Of a DNA stretch of 64,000 nucleotides, positions 43,435 to 52,253 are shown in pieces. Position 1 is the stretch's first letter, and every line of letters starts with the position of its first letter. Under the pieces are notes generated by a model. The model had not been told where the DNA came from, did not search any database, and was given only the letters and a program-made list of their open reading frames with translations. Origin of the DNA: JAUIIK01 sp041390865 (GTDB lineage Bacteria > Chloroflexota > Chloroflexia > Thermomicrobiales > CFX8); contig JAWKPC010000019.1 of the NCBI GenBank assembly GCA_041390865.1, positions 1 through 64,000 on the forward strand, written 5' to 3'. A program made the translations under genes and the position numbers.

Positions 43435-44426
43435 AGCCGTTCGAGGACCTGACGACGCGCGGCAAGGCCCGTCGGTTGCGGCCGCTGGCGATGTCGGCAT
43501 TGGAACGGTACGACCTGGATATCAAGCGCATCGAGCTGGTCCGGAACGACCTGAACGGCATTTTCCGGGTGCGCACGACCAGCGGAATGTCCTATCTCCT
43601 TCGGATATGTCTCCCCGATCATCATGGCCTGGCGACGATCCGGAGCGAGATATTCTGGCTGGAGGCTCTAGCCCGGGAAGCGGACATCCCCGTCCCGGAA
43701 CCGATCCCGACTCGCGATGGTGAGATGGTCGTTACTGCCCGGGCGGAAGGCGTCCCGGAATCACGCCGCTGCGTCCTGTTCAGCTGGCTTCCGGGAAAAG
43801 ATCTCCACCGCACGGCGACGACCGGCGAATTCGAGGCACTCGGCCGGCTGATGGCCCGGCTGCACGACCACACCGATCGCTGGCAGCCACCGGACGGATT
43901 CCGGGTTCGCACGTTGAACCAGGTCTACCCGTTCGGCGACCCGGCAGGGCTCCTCGGCGAAGATCACCGGGAGAACTTCGATCCCGACACCGCAGCGCTG
44001 ATTGGCGAGATCGAACGCCGGATCCGGGACGAGCTGGATCGGATGTATGGCTCGGGAGCGCCGCAGGTGATCCATGCCGACCTCCACTGGGGCAATGTCA
44101 AGATCTACCGGGGAACGCTACAACCGCTCGACTTCGAGGATCTCGCCCTGGCCTTCCCAGTTCAGGACATCGCCATCTCGCTCTTCTATAGCCTCGGCGA
44201 TGAACGCTTCCCGGCCCTGCGCCGGGCGTTTCGCGATGGCTATTCGTCGGTCAGAGCATGGCCGGAGGAATTCGACGGCCAGCTGAATCTCCTGATCGTC
44301 CATCGGGGTATCGACCTGTTCAACTATCTGCTGACCAGCCGGTTCCCCGGCAGGGAACGCTGGTTCCCATCGTTCGTTGGAAACATTCACGGGCGATATC
44401 AGGAACTGCTAGGCGACGACGACTGA
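43431..44426 (+). CDS. Phosphotransferase-fold kinase, copy 3 (APH family)
   Basis: 331 residues, paralogous to copies 1 and 2 along the full length (TTRGKARRLRPLAMSALERY). Catalytic loop VIHADLHWGNV (Asp217) and metal motif DFED (234-237). Trp of copy 2's HWWN is Gly here (HWGN), which is the more common kinase form. GIFRVRTTSGMSYLLRICLP is the N-lobe. ATG 43431 overlaps the previous stop as ATGA, so translation is coupled. The third ThDP gene begins 122 bases later. The three copies look like a recent local expansion. Confidence 0.87.
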   Translation: MKPFEDLTTRGKARRLRPLAMSALERYDLDIKRIELVRNDLNGIFRVRTTSGMSYLLRICLPDHHGLATIRSEIFWLEALAREADIPVPEPIPTRDGEMVVTARAEGVPESRRCVLFSWLPGKDLHRTATTGEFEALGRLMARLHDHTDRWQPPDGFRVRTLNQVYPFGDPAGLLGEDHRENFDPDTAALIGEIERRIRDELDRMYGSGAPQVIHADLHWGNVKIYRGTLQPLDFEDLALAFPVQDIAISLFYSLGDERFPALRRAFRDGYSSVRAWPEEFDGQLNLLIVHRGIDLFNYLLTSRFPGRERWFPSFVGNIHGRYQELLGDDD

Positions 44427-44548
44427 CCCCGCCGATACGACATTCATCCAGTAGAGCCAGCCGATCAGATCGCGTAGAATGGCCGGTGGTACATGAGACG
44501 GGAAACGGGTGGATCGCTCACATGACCACTCCAGGGAGGTAATACCGC

Positions 44549-46180
44549 GTGGCAGAAATGACCGGGGGAAGGGCGATAGTCCAGTCCCTCAAACAGTACG
44601 GTGTCGATACGATCTTCGCGCTGCCGGGGGTGCAGCTCGATAACATCTTCGACGCGCTCTATGACGAACAAGACAACATCCGCGTCTATCACACGCGGCA
44701 CGAACAGGCGACCGCCTACATGGCGATGGGTTATTCCCAATCGACCGGCAAGGTTGGCGTCTGTCTCGTCGTTCCGGGGCCGGGCCTGCTCAACACGACG
44801 GCGGCCCTCTCCACCGCCTATGCGACCAACACGCCGGTCCTGGCGATCTCCGGTCAGATCAACTCGGACATGATCGATAAGGGCTACGGCCAGCTCCACG
44901 AGATCCCGAACCAGTTGCAGATGATCGCGTCGGTTACCAAGTGGGCGGCGCGAATCGACAGCCCGCAGGAAGCGCCGGGCCTGGTTCGCGAGGCTTTCAA
45001 GCAGATGAACACCGGCCGACCGCGTCCGGTCGAGCTGGAAATGGCTCCCGACATCATGGGGCTCATGGCCGACGTCGAGTTGCTCGATCCGATCACCAAC
45101 TACGACCGGCCGTCCGGCGACCCGGACAAGCTCGAAGAAGCCGCGAAGCTGCTCGGGAACGCCAAGAAGCCGATGATCTTCGCCGGCACCGGCGTCCTCG
45201 GAGCGGGTGAGGAGCTACTCGCCCTGGCCGAAATGCTCCAGGCGCCGATCATCGCCTCGTCCGGAGGCAAGGGAGTCGTCGCCGACGACCACTACCTCTC
45301 CCAGACGTCAACGGCAGCCTACGATCTCTGGATGGAGACCGATTGCGCGCTGGCCGTCGGCACGCGCTTCAACACGCCGATCTCCCGTTGGGGAATCGAC
45401 GACGAGCTCAAGACGATTCACATCGACATCGACCCCGAGGAAATCGGACGCCTCCACGAACCGAATATCGGTATCGTCGCCGACGCGAAGGCAGCTCTGG
45501 CCGATCTCGTCGACCGCACCAGCAAGCACAACATGTCCCGCGAGTCGCGCAAGGAAGAGCTGGAAGCGCTCGACGAGCGAGTCCGCGACATGCTCTGGGA
45601 AGTCCAGCCACAGGCCGGTTACACGGAAGCGATGCGCAACACGCTCCCGAAGGACGGCGTCTTCGTGACCGAGATGACCCAGGTCGGCTACTTCTCCCGC
45701 GATGGTTTCCCGGTCTACAATCCGCGCTCGTTCGTCCATTGCGGCTACCAGGGCACGCTCGGTTTCGGCTACGCCACCGCGCTCGGCGCTCAGGTCGGCA
45801 ACCCGGACAAGAAGGTGCTCTCGATCAACGGCGACGGTGGATTCCTGTTCACCGGCCAGGAGCTGGCGACCGCCGTCCATCACAACATCCCGCTCGTTGC
45901 CGTCGTCTTCGTCGATGACGCGTACGGCAACGTCAAGCGCATCCAGAAGAACCAGTACAATGGCCGGACGATCGCATCCGACCTGCACAACCCCGACTAC
46001 GTCAAGTACGCCGAATCCTTCGGGATGGCCGGCTACCGGGCGGAATCGCCGGAGCAGCTCGCCGAGCACATCGAGGACGCCTGGAGCAATGGCGGCCCGG
46101 CGCTGATCGAGGTCCAGATCGGCGAAGTGCCGCAGATGCGCAGCGTCGCCTGGAACCCCCAGAAGAAGCGCGGCGAATAG
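44549..46180 (+). CDS. ThDP-dependent enzyme, acetolactate-synthase-like (copy 3)
   Basis: 543 residues. Catalytic Glu52 in HTRHEQATAYMA, VVPGPGLLNTTAALSTAYAT kept, and the ThDP loop INGDGGFLFTGQELATAVHH with metal region VDDAYGNVKRIQ, where copies 1 and 2 have NDGAFGN. The middle domain is again the most different part. Start GTG 44549 follows GGGAGG; ATG 44558 is an alternative. A hairpin terminator follows the stop. With copies 1 and 2 this makes three paralogues in 20 kb, each near phosphotransferase-fold or methyltransferase genes. Confidence 0.88.
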   Translation: MAEMTGGRAIVQSLKQYGVDTIFALPGVQLDNIFDALYDEQDNIRVYHTRHEQATAYMAMGYSQSTGKVGVCLVVPGPGLLNTTAALSTAYATNTPVLAISGQINSDMIDKGYGQLHEIPNQLQMIASVTKWAARIDSPQEAPGLVREAFKQMNTGRPRPVELEMAPDIMGLMADVELLDPITNYDRPSGDPDKLEEAAKLLGNAKKPMIFAGTGVLGAGEELLALAEMLQAPIIASSGGKGVVADDHYLSQTSTAAYDLWMETDCALAVGTRFNTPISRWGIDDELKTIHIDIDPEEIGRLHEPNIGIVADAKAALADLVDRTSKHNMSRESRKEELEALDERVRDMLWEVQPQAGYTEAMRNTLPKDGVFVTEMTQVGYFSRDGFPVYNPRSFVHCGYQGTLGFGYATALGAQVGNPDKKVLSINGDGGFLFTGQELATAVHHNIPLVAVVFVDDAYGNVKRIQKNQYNGRTIASDLHNPDYVKYAESFGMAGYRAESPEQLAEHIEDAWSNGGPALIEVQIGEVPQMRSVAWNPQKKRGE

Positions 46181-46201
46181 CCCGTTTTCCCGCGCAAACA
46201 C

Positions 46202-46241
46202 CCCCTCTCCCGTGCGCCTATGGGCATGGGAGAGGGGTTTT
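46202..46241 (+). terminator. Terminator with CCCCTCTCCC arms
   Basis: CCCCTCTCCC (46202-46211) pairs with GGGAGAGGGG (46228-46237) and is followed by TTTT and TCTTCTT. The inner GCGCC/GGGC part may extend the stem. It lies 22 bases after the third ThDP gene stop and shares arms with the repeats at 22621 and 30245. Confidence 0.82.
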
Positions 46242-46269
46242 CTTCTTGGGAGGCGACTGGCTTTCTGCC

Positions 46270-46390
46270 ATATGGTTTCAGGGAGACGACGATACGATAC
46301 TCGTAGGGGCGCGATTCATCACGCCCGCGCTCAGAGGGGACAAAAGTACGACGATTGCGGTCATCGGGCGCGATGAGTCATGCCCCCTAC
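46270..46390 (+). repeat. Dispersed palindromic repeat, copy A
   Basis: Arms GTAGGGGCGCGATTCATCAC (46303 on) and GGGCGCGATGAGTCATGCCC (46366-46390) are imperfect inverted copies around a 39-base centre. The upstream flank ATATGGTTTCAGGGAGAC is also conserved in copy B at 61395-61513, which lies in the opposite orientation. So a roughly 120-base element with inverted arms occurs twice, in a MITE-like form without a transposase. A short open frame (46246-46497) runs through it and is unlikely to be a gene. Confidence 0.72.
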
Positions 46391-46701
46391 AGGCTCAGTA
46401 CATTCGCCGAGAAAGACACCTCGAGATATTCATGCACGACGTCGATGCGGTTCGCGTTACCGGACCGTCATTCCTGGATGTAGATCGCCGGTCATAGATC
46501 CTTTGGGTTCGGAGGCGCCCCGCCAGAGATAGCGGCTCTAGCCGTTTCCTGATCCGCGCGCAGGTATGGACGAACCCGCAGCAAAATTGTCATCTCGACC
46601 AACGGGAGAGATCTCAGTCAAACGCAGCCGAAACGTTAGACAGTGTCGCGGCGTGCGCGGCCAATCTCCATTGTCATAGCGGGACGCACAACGATAATTT
46701 G
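46391..46701. other. Intergenic stretch without a gene
   Basis: About 310 bases between repeat copy A and the nitronate monooxygenase stop. No open frame with a ribosome site, no hairpin with a T run. Nothing further seen. Confidence 0.6.
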
Positions 46702-47775
46702 CTACCTGCCTATCTCCCGGAGCCGCTCGCTGGTCTCATCGGCCAACGTAGCCACCAGATCGGCAGCCGGCATCTCACGGGTCAACACGGCGGATTGCCC
46801 GGCCCACATCGGGATGACATCGCCGGCCTCATCTTCCGGCGTCGTCCGGGCGATCGGTCCGAAGAGGGACGCCTGGGAGGGATAGGGAGCGACCAGTTCC
46901 TCGACCTCCTGGAAGCTCTCCATGAACCTGTTGACGAATGCGCGAGCGGGTTTGCCCGAGAAGAGCTTCGTCTGGCGCGTTCGACGCTCACCGGCGCTAG
47001 CCAGAGCCTGACGATGGGCAGGGTGGACCGTCGCCTCCGGGCAGCGAAGAAACGCCGTCCCCATCTGAACGGCGCTCGCGCCAAGCACGAACGCCGCCGC
47101 GATCGCCCTCCCATCAGCGATCCCACCGGCGGCGATAACCGGCAGGTCAACGGCGGAGACAACCTGCGGCAACAGCGAGAAGAGTCCCGGTTGCTCGGAC
47201 GGGTCAGCGTCGAGAAAGGTGCCGCGATGGCCGCCGGCTTCGATGCCCTGGGCGATGACCGCGTCGGCTCCGCGTTCCTCGAGCCAGCGCGCCTCGGCCA
47301 CAGTCGTGGCGCTCGAGATGATCAGGCAGCCTGCCGCTCTCACGGCATCGACCAGATCGTCATCCGGCAGGCCGAAATGGAAGCTGACGACCGCCGGTCG
47401 ATGGGCCAGGATCTGCTCGACCTGTTCGTGGCCGAAGGTGCCCCACGGAATGGTGGGATAGGGGACCTCGCCGAGCCCGGCTTCGAAGTACCAGCGTTGA
47501 AGGCGCGCCCGCATCTCTCGTCCGGTCATATCGACGTCGACGGGGTGCTCGTGGCAGAAGAAGTTGGCGTTGAGCGGCCCCTCACTCAGTTCCGCGAACG
47601 CCGCCATCTGCGCGCCCGCCTCGCCGGCCGGAATTGTCCCGAGGCCCAGCGAGCCGAGCCCTCCGGCATTGCTGACCGCCGCGGCCAGCTCCGGCGTCGT
47701 CGAACCGGCCATCGGCGCCTGGATGATCGGCCAGTCGAGTCCCAGCCGTTCGGTTAGCTCGTTTGTCGGCCACAT
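46702..47775 (-). CDS. Nitronate monooxygenase (2-nitropropane dioxygenase family)
   Basis: 357 residues, FMN-dependent TIM barrel. The start TERLGLDWPIIQAPMAGSTT is the family N-terminus, and AGGLGSLGLG, GIEAGGHRGTF (catalytic His) and PVIAAGGIADGRAIAAAFVL (FMN phosphate site) are conserved. TAFLRCPEATVHPAHRQAL follows. It oxidises alkyl nitronates to carbonyls and nitrite, a detoxification role. ATG 47775 (MWPTNELTERL) is more likely than 47793. The cyclase-family gene lies 27 bases upstream on the same strand. Confidence 0.92.
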   Translation of the reverse strand: MWPTNELTERLGLDWPIIQAPMAGSTTPELAAAVSNAGGLGSLGLGTIPAGEAGAQMAAFAELSEGPLNANFFCHEHPVDVDMTGREMRARLQRWYFEAGLGEVPYPTIPWGTFGHEQVEQILAHRPAVVSFHFGLPDDDLVDAVRAAGCLIISSATTVAEARWLEERGADAVIAQGIEAGGHRGTFLDADPSEQPGLFSLLPQVVSAVDLPVIAAGGIADGRAIAAAFVLGASAVQMGTAFLRCPEATVHPAHRQALASAGERRTRQTKLFSGKPARAFVNRFMESFQEVEELVAPYPSQASLFGPIARTTPEDEAGDVIPMWAGQSAVLTREMPAADLVATLADETSERLREIGR

Positions 47776-47802
47776 CTTGAACTCCGCTCTCACCTCTACC
47801 GG

Positions 47803-48579
47803 TCAGGAAACGATGGCCAGAACACGGACGGGACTGCCGCTACCGTCGACTATCTTCAGCGGAGCGGCGAAAACTAGCGCTCCGGTCGGCGGCAGTTGGT
47901 CGAGGTTCGCCAGGCTTGCGAGCCCGAGCTTCCCTGCACCGTGCATGATGTTGTGGCACGGGAATGGAGGATCGAATCCTCCGGCTTGCCCGGCATCAGT
48001 CCCGACCGTCTCGACGCCGAACCCGAGCACGTCGCGGTCATTCGCCAGCATCTCCACCGCGGCGGCGCTGGGACCGGGAGTATGCGGCCCACTCTCGTCG
48101 GCATTGAAGAACGCCTCCGGATCGGTGCGCTTCGACCAGTCGGTCCGGAAGAACACCCAGCTTCCGGCCTGGATCTCGCCATGCTCCGACTCCCAGGCCT
48201 GGATGTGCTCGGGTTCGAGCAGGAAATCGGGATCGGCTGACGATTCGGCGCTGAAATCGAGTACGCAAGCCGGTGCGATGAATTGCGACGGAGGGATCGT
48301 ATCGGTCGTGTTGTCCGGATGGTCTTTTCCGGTCACCCAATGGACCGGGGCATCGAAGTGCGTTCCGGTGTGCTCGCCCAGCGTCAGCGTGTTCCAGTAC
48401 CAGACCGGACCGGCGTCGTCATATCGCGAGATCTGGTCAACCGAGAGCGGCGGCGACTGAGCGAACATCTCCGGCAGCGCGATCACCGGCGTCGCCGGGC
48501 TGAGCGGGACAGTCAGATCGACGACGCGCGCCGCCCCGCTCGATAAATCCTGGATGAGTCCAGCAAGGTTGTTTGACAT
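47803..48579 (-). CDS. Cyclase-family metal hydrolase (kynurenine-formamidase-like)
   Basis: 258 residues. The metal motif is HTGTHFDAPVHW, the defining mark of the cyclase family (PF04199). VVDLTVPLSPATPVIALPEM opens the fold and GSWVFFRTDWSKR plus FGVETVGTDAGQ close the active site. Members include bacterial kynurenine formamidase and isatin hydrolase. The substrate is unknown. ATG 48579 follows GAGAGGAAACCAGA. It is co-transcribed with the nitronate monooxygenase, so both may act on the same nitro or amide compound; inference. Confidence 0.88.
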   Translation of the reverse strand: MSNNLAGLIQDLSSGAARVVDLTVPLSPATPVIALPEMFAQSPPLSVDQISRYDDAGPVWYWNTLTLGEHTGTHFDAPVHWVTGKDHPDNTTDTIPPSQFIAPACVLDFSAESSADPDFLLEPEHIQAWESEHGEIQAGSWVFFRTDWSKRTDPEAFFNADESGPHTPGPSAAAVEMLANDRDVLGFGVETVGTDAGQAGGFDPPFPCHNIMHGAGKLGLASLANLDQLPPTGALVFAAPLKIVDGSGSPVRVLAIVS

Positions 48580-49256
48580 TCTGGTTTCCTCTCGACGATC
48601 GATCCACTCGATTTCCGCCATTCTAGCGAGAACCGCAGAAATCACCCGCAGTTCAGAGATTCCGCCTGCCTTCGAGGAGAAGAACCGTCGGGATGTGGCA
48701 ACACCGTTTGTCTGTCGAGGCGGTATTGTATTCCCCGCGGCGCTGCTGCTCCACCTATCACGAGTCATCCTTGTATGTTGACCTGAGCGGCAGTGGCGGG
48801 GGATTCGGAAGGATCCCGGGAGAATGGAACGACCGGACACTACGAGCCGACGATCGCTCTGACACTTTCGGGGATTGCCGGCATCTGACTCGTTTCCCGC
48901 ATACTCGCCTCGCCGGTGAAGATCCCGGTTCTAGAACAGCTCCAGCTTGCTCAGGCCCCACCGGCATCCTGGAGGTGTAGACCAGCAGCCGGCTGGTTAC
49001 CTGTCACCGAACGCGGGCCTCTGCGATCCAGGTTTTGTCCGGAATGTATCCTCGAACTTGACGGCTTGTCTGCTTTGCCGCCGGTTCGCCGGAAACGGTA
49101 AACAGCGAGTTCGAGAGCCTGTCGATACCTGACCAGCGGCCGATCATCCGAATTCAGGACCAATGACCGGCTTGACGAACCGGCACGAGAATTAGAATAT
49201 ATGTTCGACTGCCAGTCACCGTTCCTGGATAAGCGAACAGCAGAGAGGGCAACGTC
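48580..49256. other. Intergenic stretch without a gene
   Basis: About 680 bases. Open frames on both strands are short, and the longest minus-strand one (48951-49499) runs antisense to the next gene and lacks a start site. An AT-rich patch near 49190-49205 (AGAATATATG) may hold the promoter of the UBL-DUF4132 pair. No RNA gene seen. Confidence 0.5.
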
Positions 49257-49646
49257 GTGCAGCTGACCGTCTTCGACGAGACGACAACCGGCGAGAGGCG
49301 CGCAGGACCGACGCTCGACTTCCTGACCGAACGTGTCACGGCGCGGGAGCTTATCCGTAGCCGCGTCTATCAGGAGGTCACCGAGCACAACGCTCGCCAG
49401 CAGATGGGCAAACCGCGACTGGTAGAGCCAGCGCCTGAGGAACGGTCGCTGAACGGCGAAGGGCGCGCCACCGGCAAGCGGGTCGACTGGGAACGCCAAT
49501 TCGAGCTCGCCCTGCGGGCATTCGAGGGGAATGGATTCCTGCTCTTTGCCGGCGACCGGCAGCTTCTCGATCTGGACGAAGAGATCGAGGTGCAGCCCGA
49601 AACCGATGTCACCTTCCTGCGACTCGTTCCGCTTGTCGGCGGCTAG
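49257..49646 (+). CDS. Ubiquitin-like-looking small protein with C-terminal Gly-Gly
   Basis: 129 residues from GTG 49257. The first 45 residues read as beta-hairpin then helix (MQLTVFDETTTG; TLDFLTERVTARELIRSRVY), as at the start of a beta-grasp fold. Residues 60-75 look like a polar insert. The end is FLLFAGDRQLLDLDEEIEVQ, then TDVTFLRLVPLVGG with the stop straight after Gly-Gly, as in mature ubiquitin, ThiS and MoaD. A Gly-Gly tail can be adenylated by E1-like enzymes. No ThiF/MoeB gene is in the window. The gene precedes DUF4132 by nine bases. The beta-grasp call is from pattern only. Confidence 0.6.
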   Translation: MQLTVFDETTTGERRAGPTLDFLTERVTARELIRSRVYQEVTEHNARQQMGKPRLVEPAPEERSLNGEGRATGKRVDWERQFELALRAFEGNGFLLFAGDRQLLDLDEEIEVQPETDVTFLRLVPLVGG

Positions 49647-49655
49647 GGGGTACGT

Positions 49656-52253
49656 GTGGGCTTTCGCGAGTCTTCAAAGGCCGCCGCCGAAGATCGGCGT
49701 CCGGATGAGACCGCAGCGAGCTTCGACACCCGGGCAGCCTCTCTGCTGGACGACCTGCGGAACGAAGCGAGCGACTTCATCGAGTCACGTCGCCGGCTGA
49801 TGCCGTCCTATCTCGCGATGGACGAGTTGAAGATCGGCGAGCTGGAGTCAGGACGAAAGATCCTCGATCTCGATGCGGATGGACAGATTGCCGTCGTCCG
49901 GGCCGCCGTCGATGCCAGCTTTCCTGCCAGAGCGGGACACTTTACCTGGACCTATATGCTTCGCGATCGCGTTTCCGGTCTGGTAGCGAACCAGATTCTC
50001 CGCCGGAAGCTGCCCTATTCGAGACAAGACGTCGAATGGCTGCTCACCCGGATCGCCGTTTCCCAGTCCGACTGGAATAGCCTGGAGATGTCGGCCGTTA
50101 GCGCCCAGAGCCTCCTGCGCAGCATCGAGCGCTGGACGCAGGGCGATGGGGAGATTTCCGAATCCGCCAGAGCATCGTTGCGCCGTTTGCGGGAGGGGAT
50201 CACGCGCAGCTACTTCAGCACATCCGGGCGGAAGTTTCTCGACCTGATCGACGTGCTGATCGGCGTTGAGGAAGCACGGGGGGTCGACGCCAGCGACGAT
50301 TGGGGCCACTATGCACTGGCCGCGGTCGATGGATTGAGCGAGGATGTCGGCGACAGCTGGATTGCCCTGCTCGACCATGGGCTGTCGATCACCGGAACGA
50401 AGCCGTCGAAGCGGTGGTTGAGTGAGGCGGCTACTCTGGCGGATGATGTCGGCCATTCGAGTTTCGAGGCGCTTGCCCTCGAGTTCCTCGGATTGCTCGA
50501 CCGGCCGACCCGGGACATATACTACGAGGCCGCTGATGGCTACGACTACCCCTCGGCCTGGATTGCCGACCGCAACGCCGACATCCTCAAGGGCATACTC
50601 TGGTCGATCACGTGCCTGCCCAGCGCCGGGTTGATCCGGGCTGCAGGAGATGCCGCGCTAGCCTGCTACACGAAGATCCCGAACTATGGCGCGCGGTCCA
50701 CGAAAGCCGGCAACGCTGCCGTCCTCGCCCTGGCTGCGATCCCCGGTGTCGAGGCGATCGCTCAACTTCAGCGTATTCTCCAGCGCGTCAAGCTACCCTC
50801 CCAGCGGGCGCAGGTTGAAAAGGCCCTGGATGCCGCAGCGACAGCTCAAGGGCTGAGCCGGGACGACCTCGATGAACTGCTCGTGCCCGGCTTCGGGCTG
50901 CAAGACGGCGTCGTGCGCCGGGACTTCGGCGAGTACATCGCCGAGATCGCGATCCTCGGCGCCGACCGTGTGGATCTTTGCTGGCTGCGGCCGGACGGCA
51001 AAAGGCAAAAGTCGGTCCCGGCGCCGGTCAAACGCGACAACCCGGATCAGATCAAGGATCTCAAGCGTATCCAGAAGGAGATCCGTGAAACGCTAGCTAC
51101 TCAACACCGCCGTATCGAGCGGCTGATGATCCGCGAACGCGATTGGGATTATTCGATCTGGCGCGAGCGATATCTCGATCATCCACTGGTTTCGCATATC
51201 GCCCGGCGACTGATCTGGACGGTCGAGCAGGACAACCGCGTGATCGAGGTAGCCTGGCTTGACGGGCGGCTTGTCGATGTTGAGAACCAGCCGTTGAACC
51301 TGAAGGTGGATAACCCGCGCGTTCGGCTCTGGCACCCGATCGGATCGGATGCCGGGACTGTCCTGGCCTGGCGGGAGTGGCTGGACCGCCACGGGGTCAC
51401 GCAACCGTTCAAGCAAGCGCATCGCGAGATTTATCTGCTGACCGATGCCGAGCGCGGGACCGGAACATATTCGAACCGGTTCGCCGCTCACATCCTGCGC
51501 CAGCATCAGCTCAACGCGCTGTGTCAGGAACGCGGCTGGCACTACCGGCTGCAGGGGGAATGGGACGGTTTCAACGTGCCATCCGTCGAGGTGCCGGGAG
51601 CCGGGCTGCGCGCCGAGTTCTGGGTGGAAGGCATCGACCAGGACGACGCAATGTCCCATAGCTTCGTCTATCTCTACGTTACGACGGACCAGGTCCGTAT
51701 TGTCGATATCGACAGTAGCCTGCCCGTCTCGCTGGACGACGTAGCTCCGCGGATCTTCTCTGAAATCATGCGGGACGTCGATCTGTTCGTCGCCGTATCG
51801 AGCATCGGGGCCGATCCCAATTGGCTCGATGGAGGATCCGGCAGGATCGACGGGTATCAGGATTACTGGTGGGACGCCTCGTTCGGCGATCTGTCGGCCA
51901 GCGCCGAGACCCGCGGAGAGGTCCTGGCGAAAGTCCTGCCCCGGCTGACGAAGCTCGCAGGGCGCTGGGAGCTGGATGGGCGGTTCCTGAACCTTCGAGG
52001 CGAGTTGCGAAGCTACAGGATCCATCTCGGAAGCGGCAACATCCTGATGGAGCCCAACGGGCAGTATCTCTGCATCGTCCCGGGGCCAGGCGCAGGCGGA
52101 TCCCGGGCCGGAGACGGTCTGTTTCTGCCGTTCGAAGGGGACAGAATGCTATCGGTCATCATCAGCAAGGCGCTGATGCTCGCCGATGATGCGAACATCA
52201 CCGATCCGACGATCGCCCGACAGATATCCGGCGAGCCGCTACGCCTCCGCTGA
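49656..52253 (+). CDS. DUF4132-domain protein
   Basis: 865 residues. The C-terminal third contains the DUF4132 signature PFKQAHREIYLLTDAERGTG, followed by FAAHILRQHQLNALCQERGW (about residue 584 on) and then LQGEWDGFNVPSV, and ends with GSGNILMEPNGQYLCIVPGP and FEGDRMLSVIISKALMLADD. The N-terminal 450 residues are helical and repeat-like (SYLAMDELKIGELESGRKIL; AVLALAAIPGVEAIAQLQRI), resembling HEAT-type arrays. DUF4132 is found in E. coli MolR/YehI; its activity is unknown. GTG 49656 follows AGGGGG. It overlaps the convergent PhoD gene by 15 bases. Confidence 0.85.
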   Translation: MGFRESSKAAAEDRRPDETAASFDTRAASLLDDLRNEASDFIESRRRLMPSYLAMDELKIGELESGRKILDLDADGQIAVVRAAVDASFPARAGHFTWTYMLRDRVSGLVANQILRRKLPYSRQDVEWLLTRIAVSQSDWNSLEMSAVSAQSLLRSIERWTQGDGEISESARASLRRLREGITRSYFSTSGRKFLDLIDVLIGVEEARGVDASDDWGHYALAAVDGLSEDVGDSWIALLDHGLSITGTKPSKRWLSEAATLADDVGHSSFEALALEFLGLLDRPTRDIYYEAADGYDYPSAWIADRNADILKGILWSITCLPSAGLIRAAGDAALACYTKIPNYGARSTKAGNAAVLALAAIPGVEAIAQLQRILQRVKLPSQRAQVEKALDAAATAQGLSRDDLDELLVPGFGLQDGVVRRDFGEYIAEIAILGADRVDLCWLRPDGKRQKSVPAPVKRDNPDQIKDLKRIQKEIRETLATQHRRIERLMIRERDWDYSIWRERYLDHPLVSHIARRLIWTVEQDNRVIEVAWLDGRLVDVENQPLNLKVDNPRVRLWHPIGSDAGTVLAWREWLDRHGVTQPFKQAHREIYLLTDAERGTGTYSNRFAAHILRQHQLNALCQERGWHYRLQGEWDGFNVPSVEVPGAGLRAEFWVEGIDQDDAMSHSFVYLYVTTDQVRIVDIDSSLPVSLDDVAPRIFSEIMRDVDLFVAVSSIGADPNWLDGGSGRIDGYQDYWWDASFGDLSASAETRGEVLAKVLPRLTKLAGRWELDGRFLNLRGELRSYRIHLGSGNILMEPNGQYLCIVPGPGAGGSRAGDGLFLPFEGDRMLSVIISKALMLADDANITDPTIARQISGEPLRLR

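Noticed and set aside
32391..44426. Aminoglycoside resistance
   Set aside because: The APH-fold kinases lack any drug-specific feature that I can see and lie among metabolic genes; this fold covers many small-molecule kinases.
46246..46497. 83-residue open frame
   Set aside because: It runs through the terminator tail and the palindromic repeat copy A; its translation has no family motif.
48951..49499. 182-residue minus-strand frame
   Set aside because: It is mostly antisense to the Gly-Gly protein gene and shows no motif.
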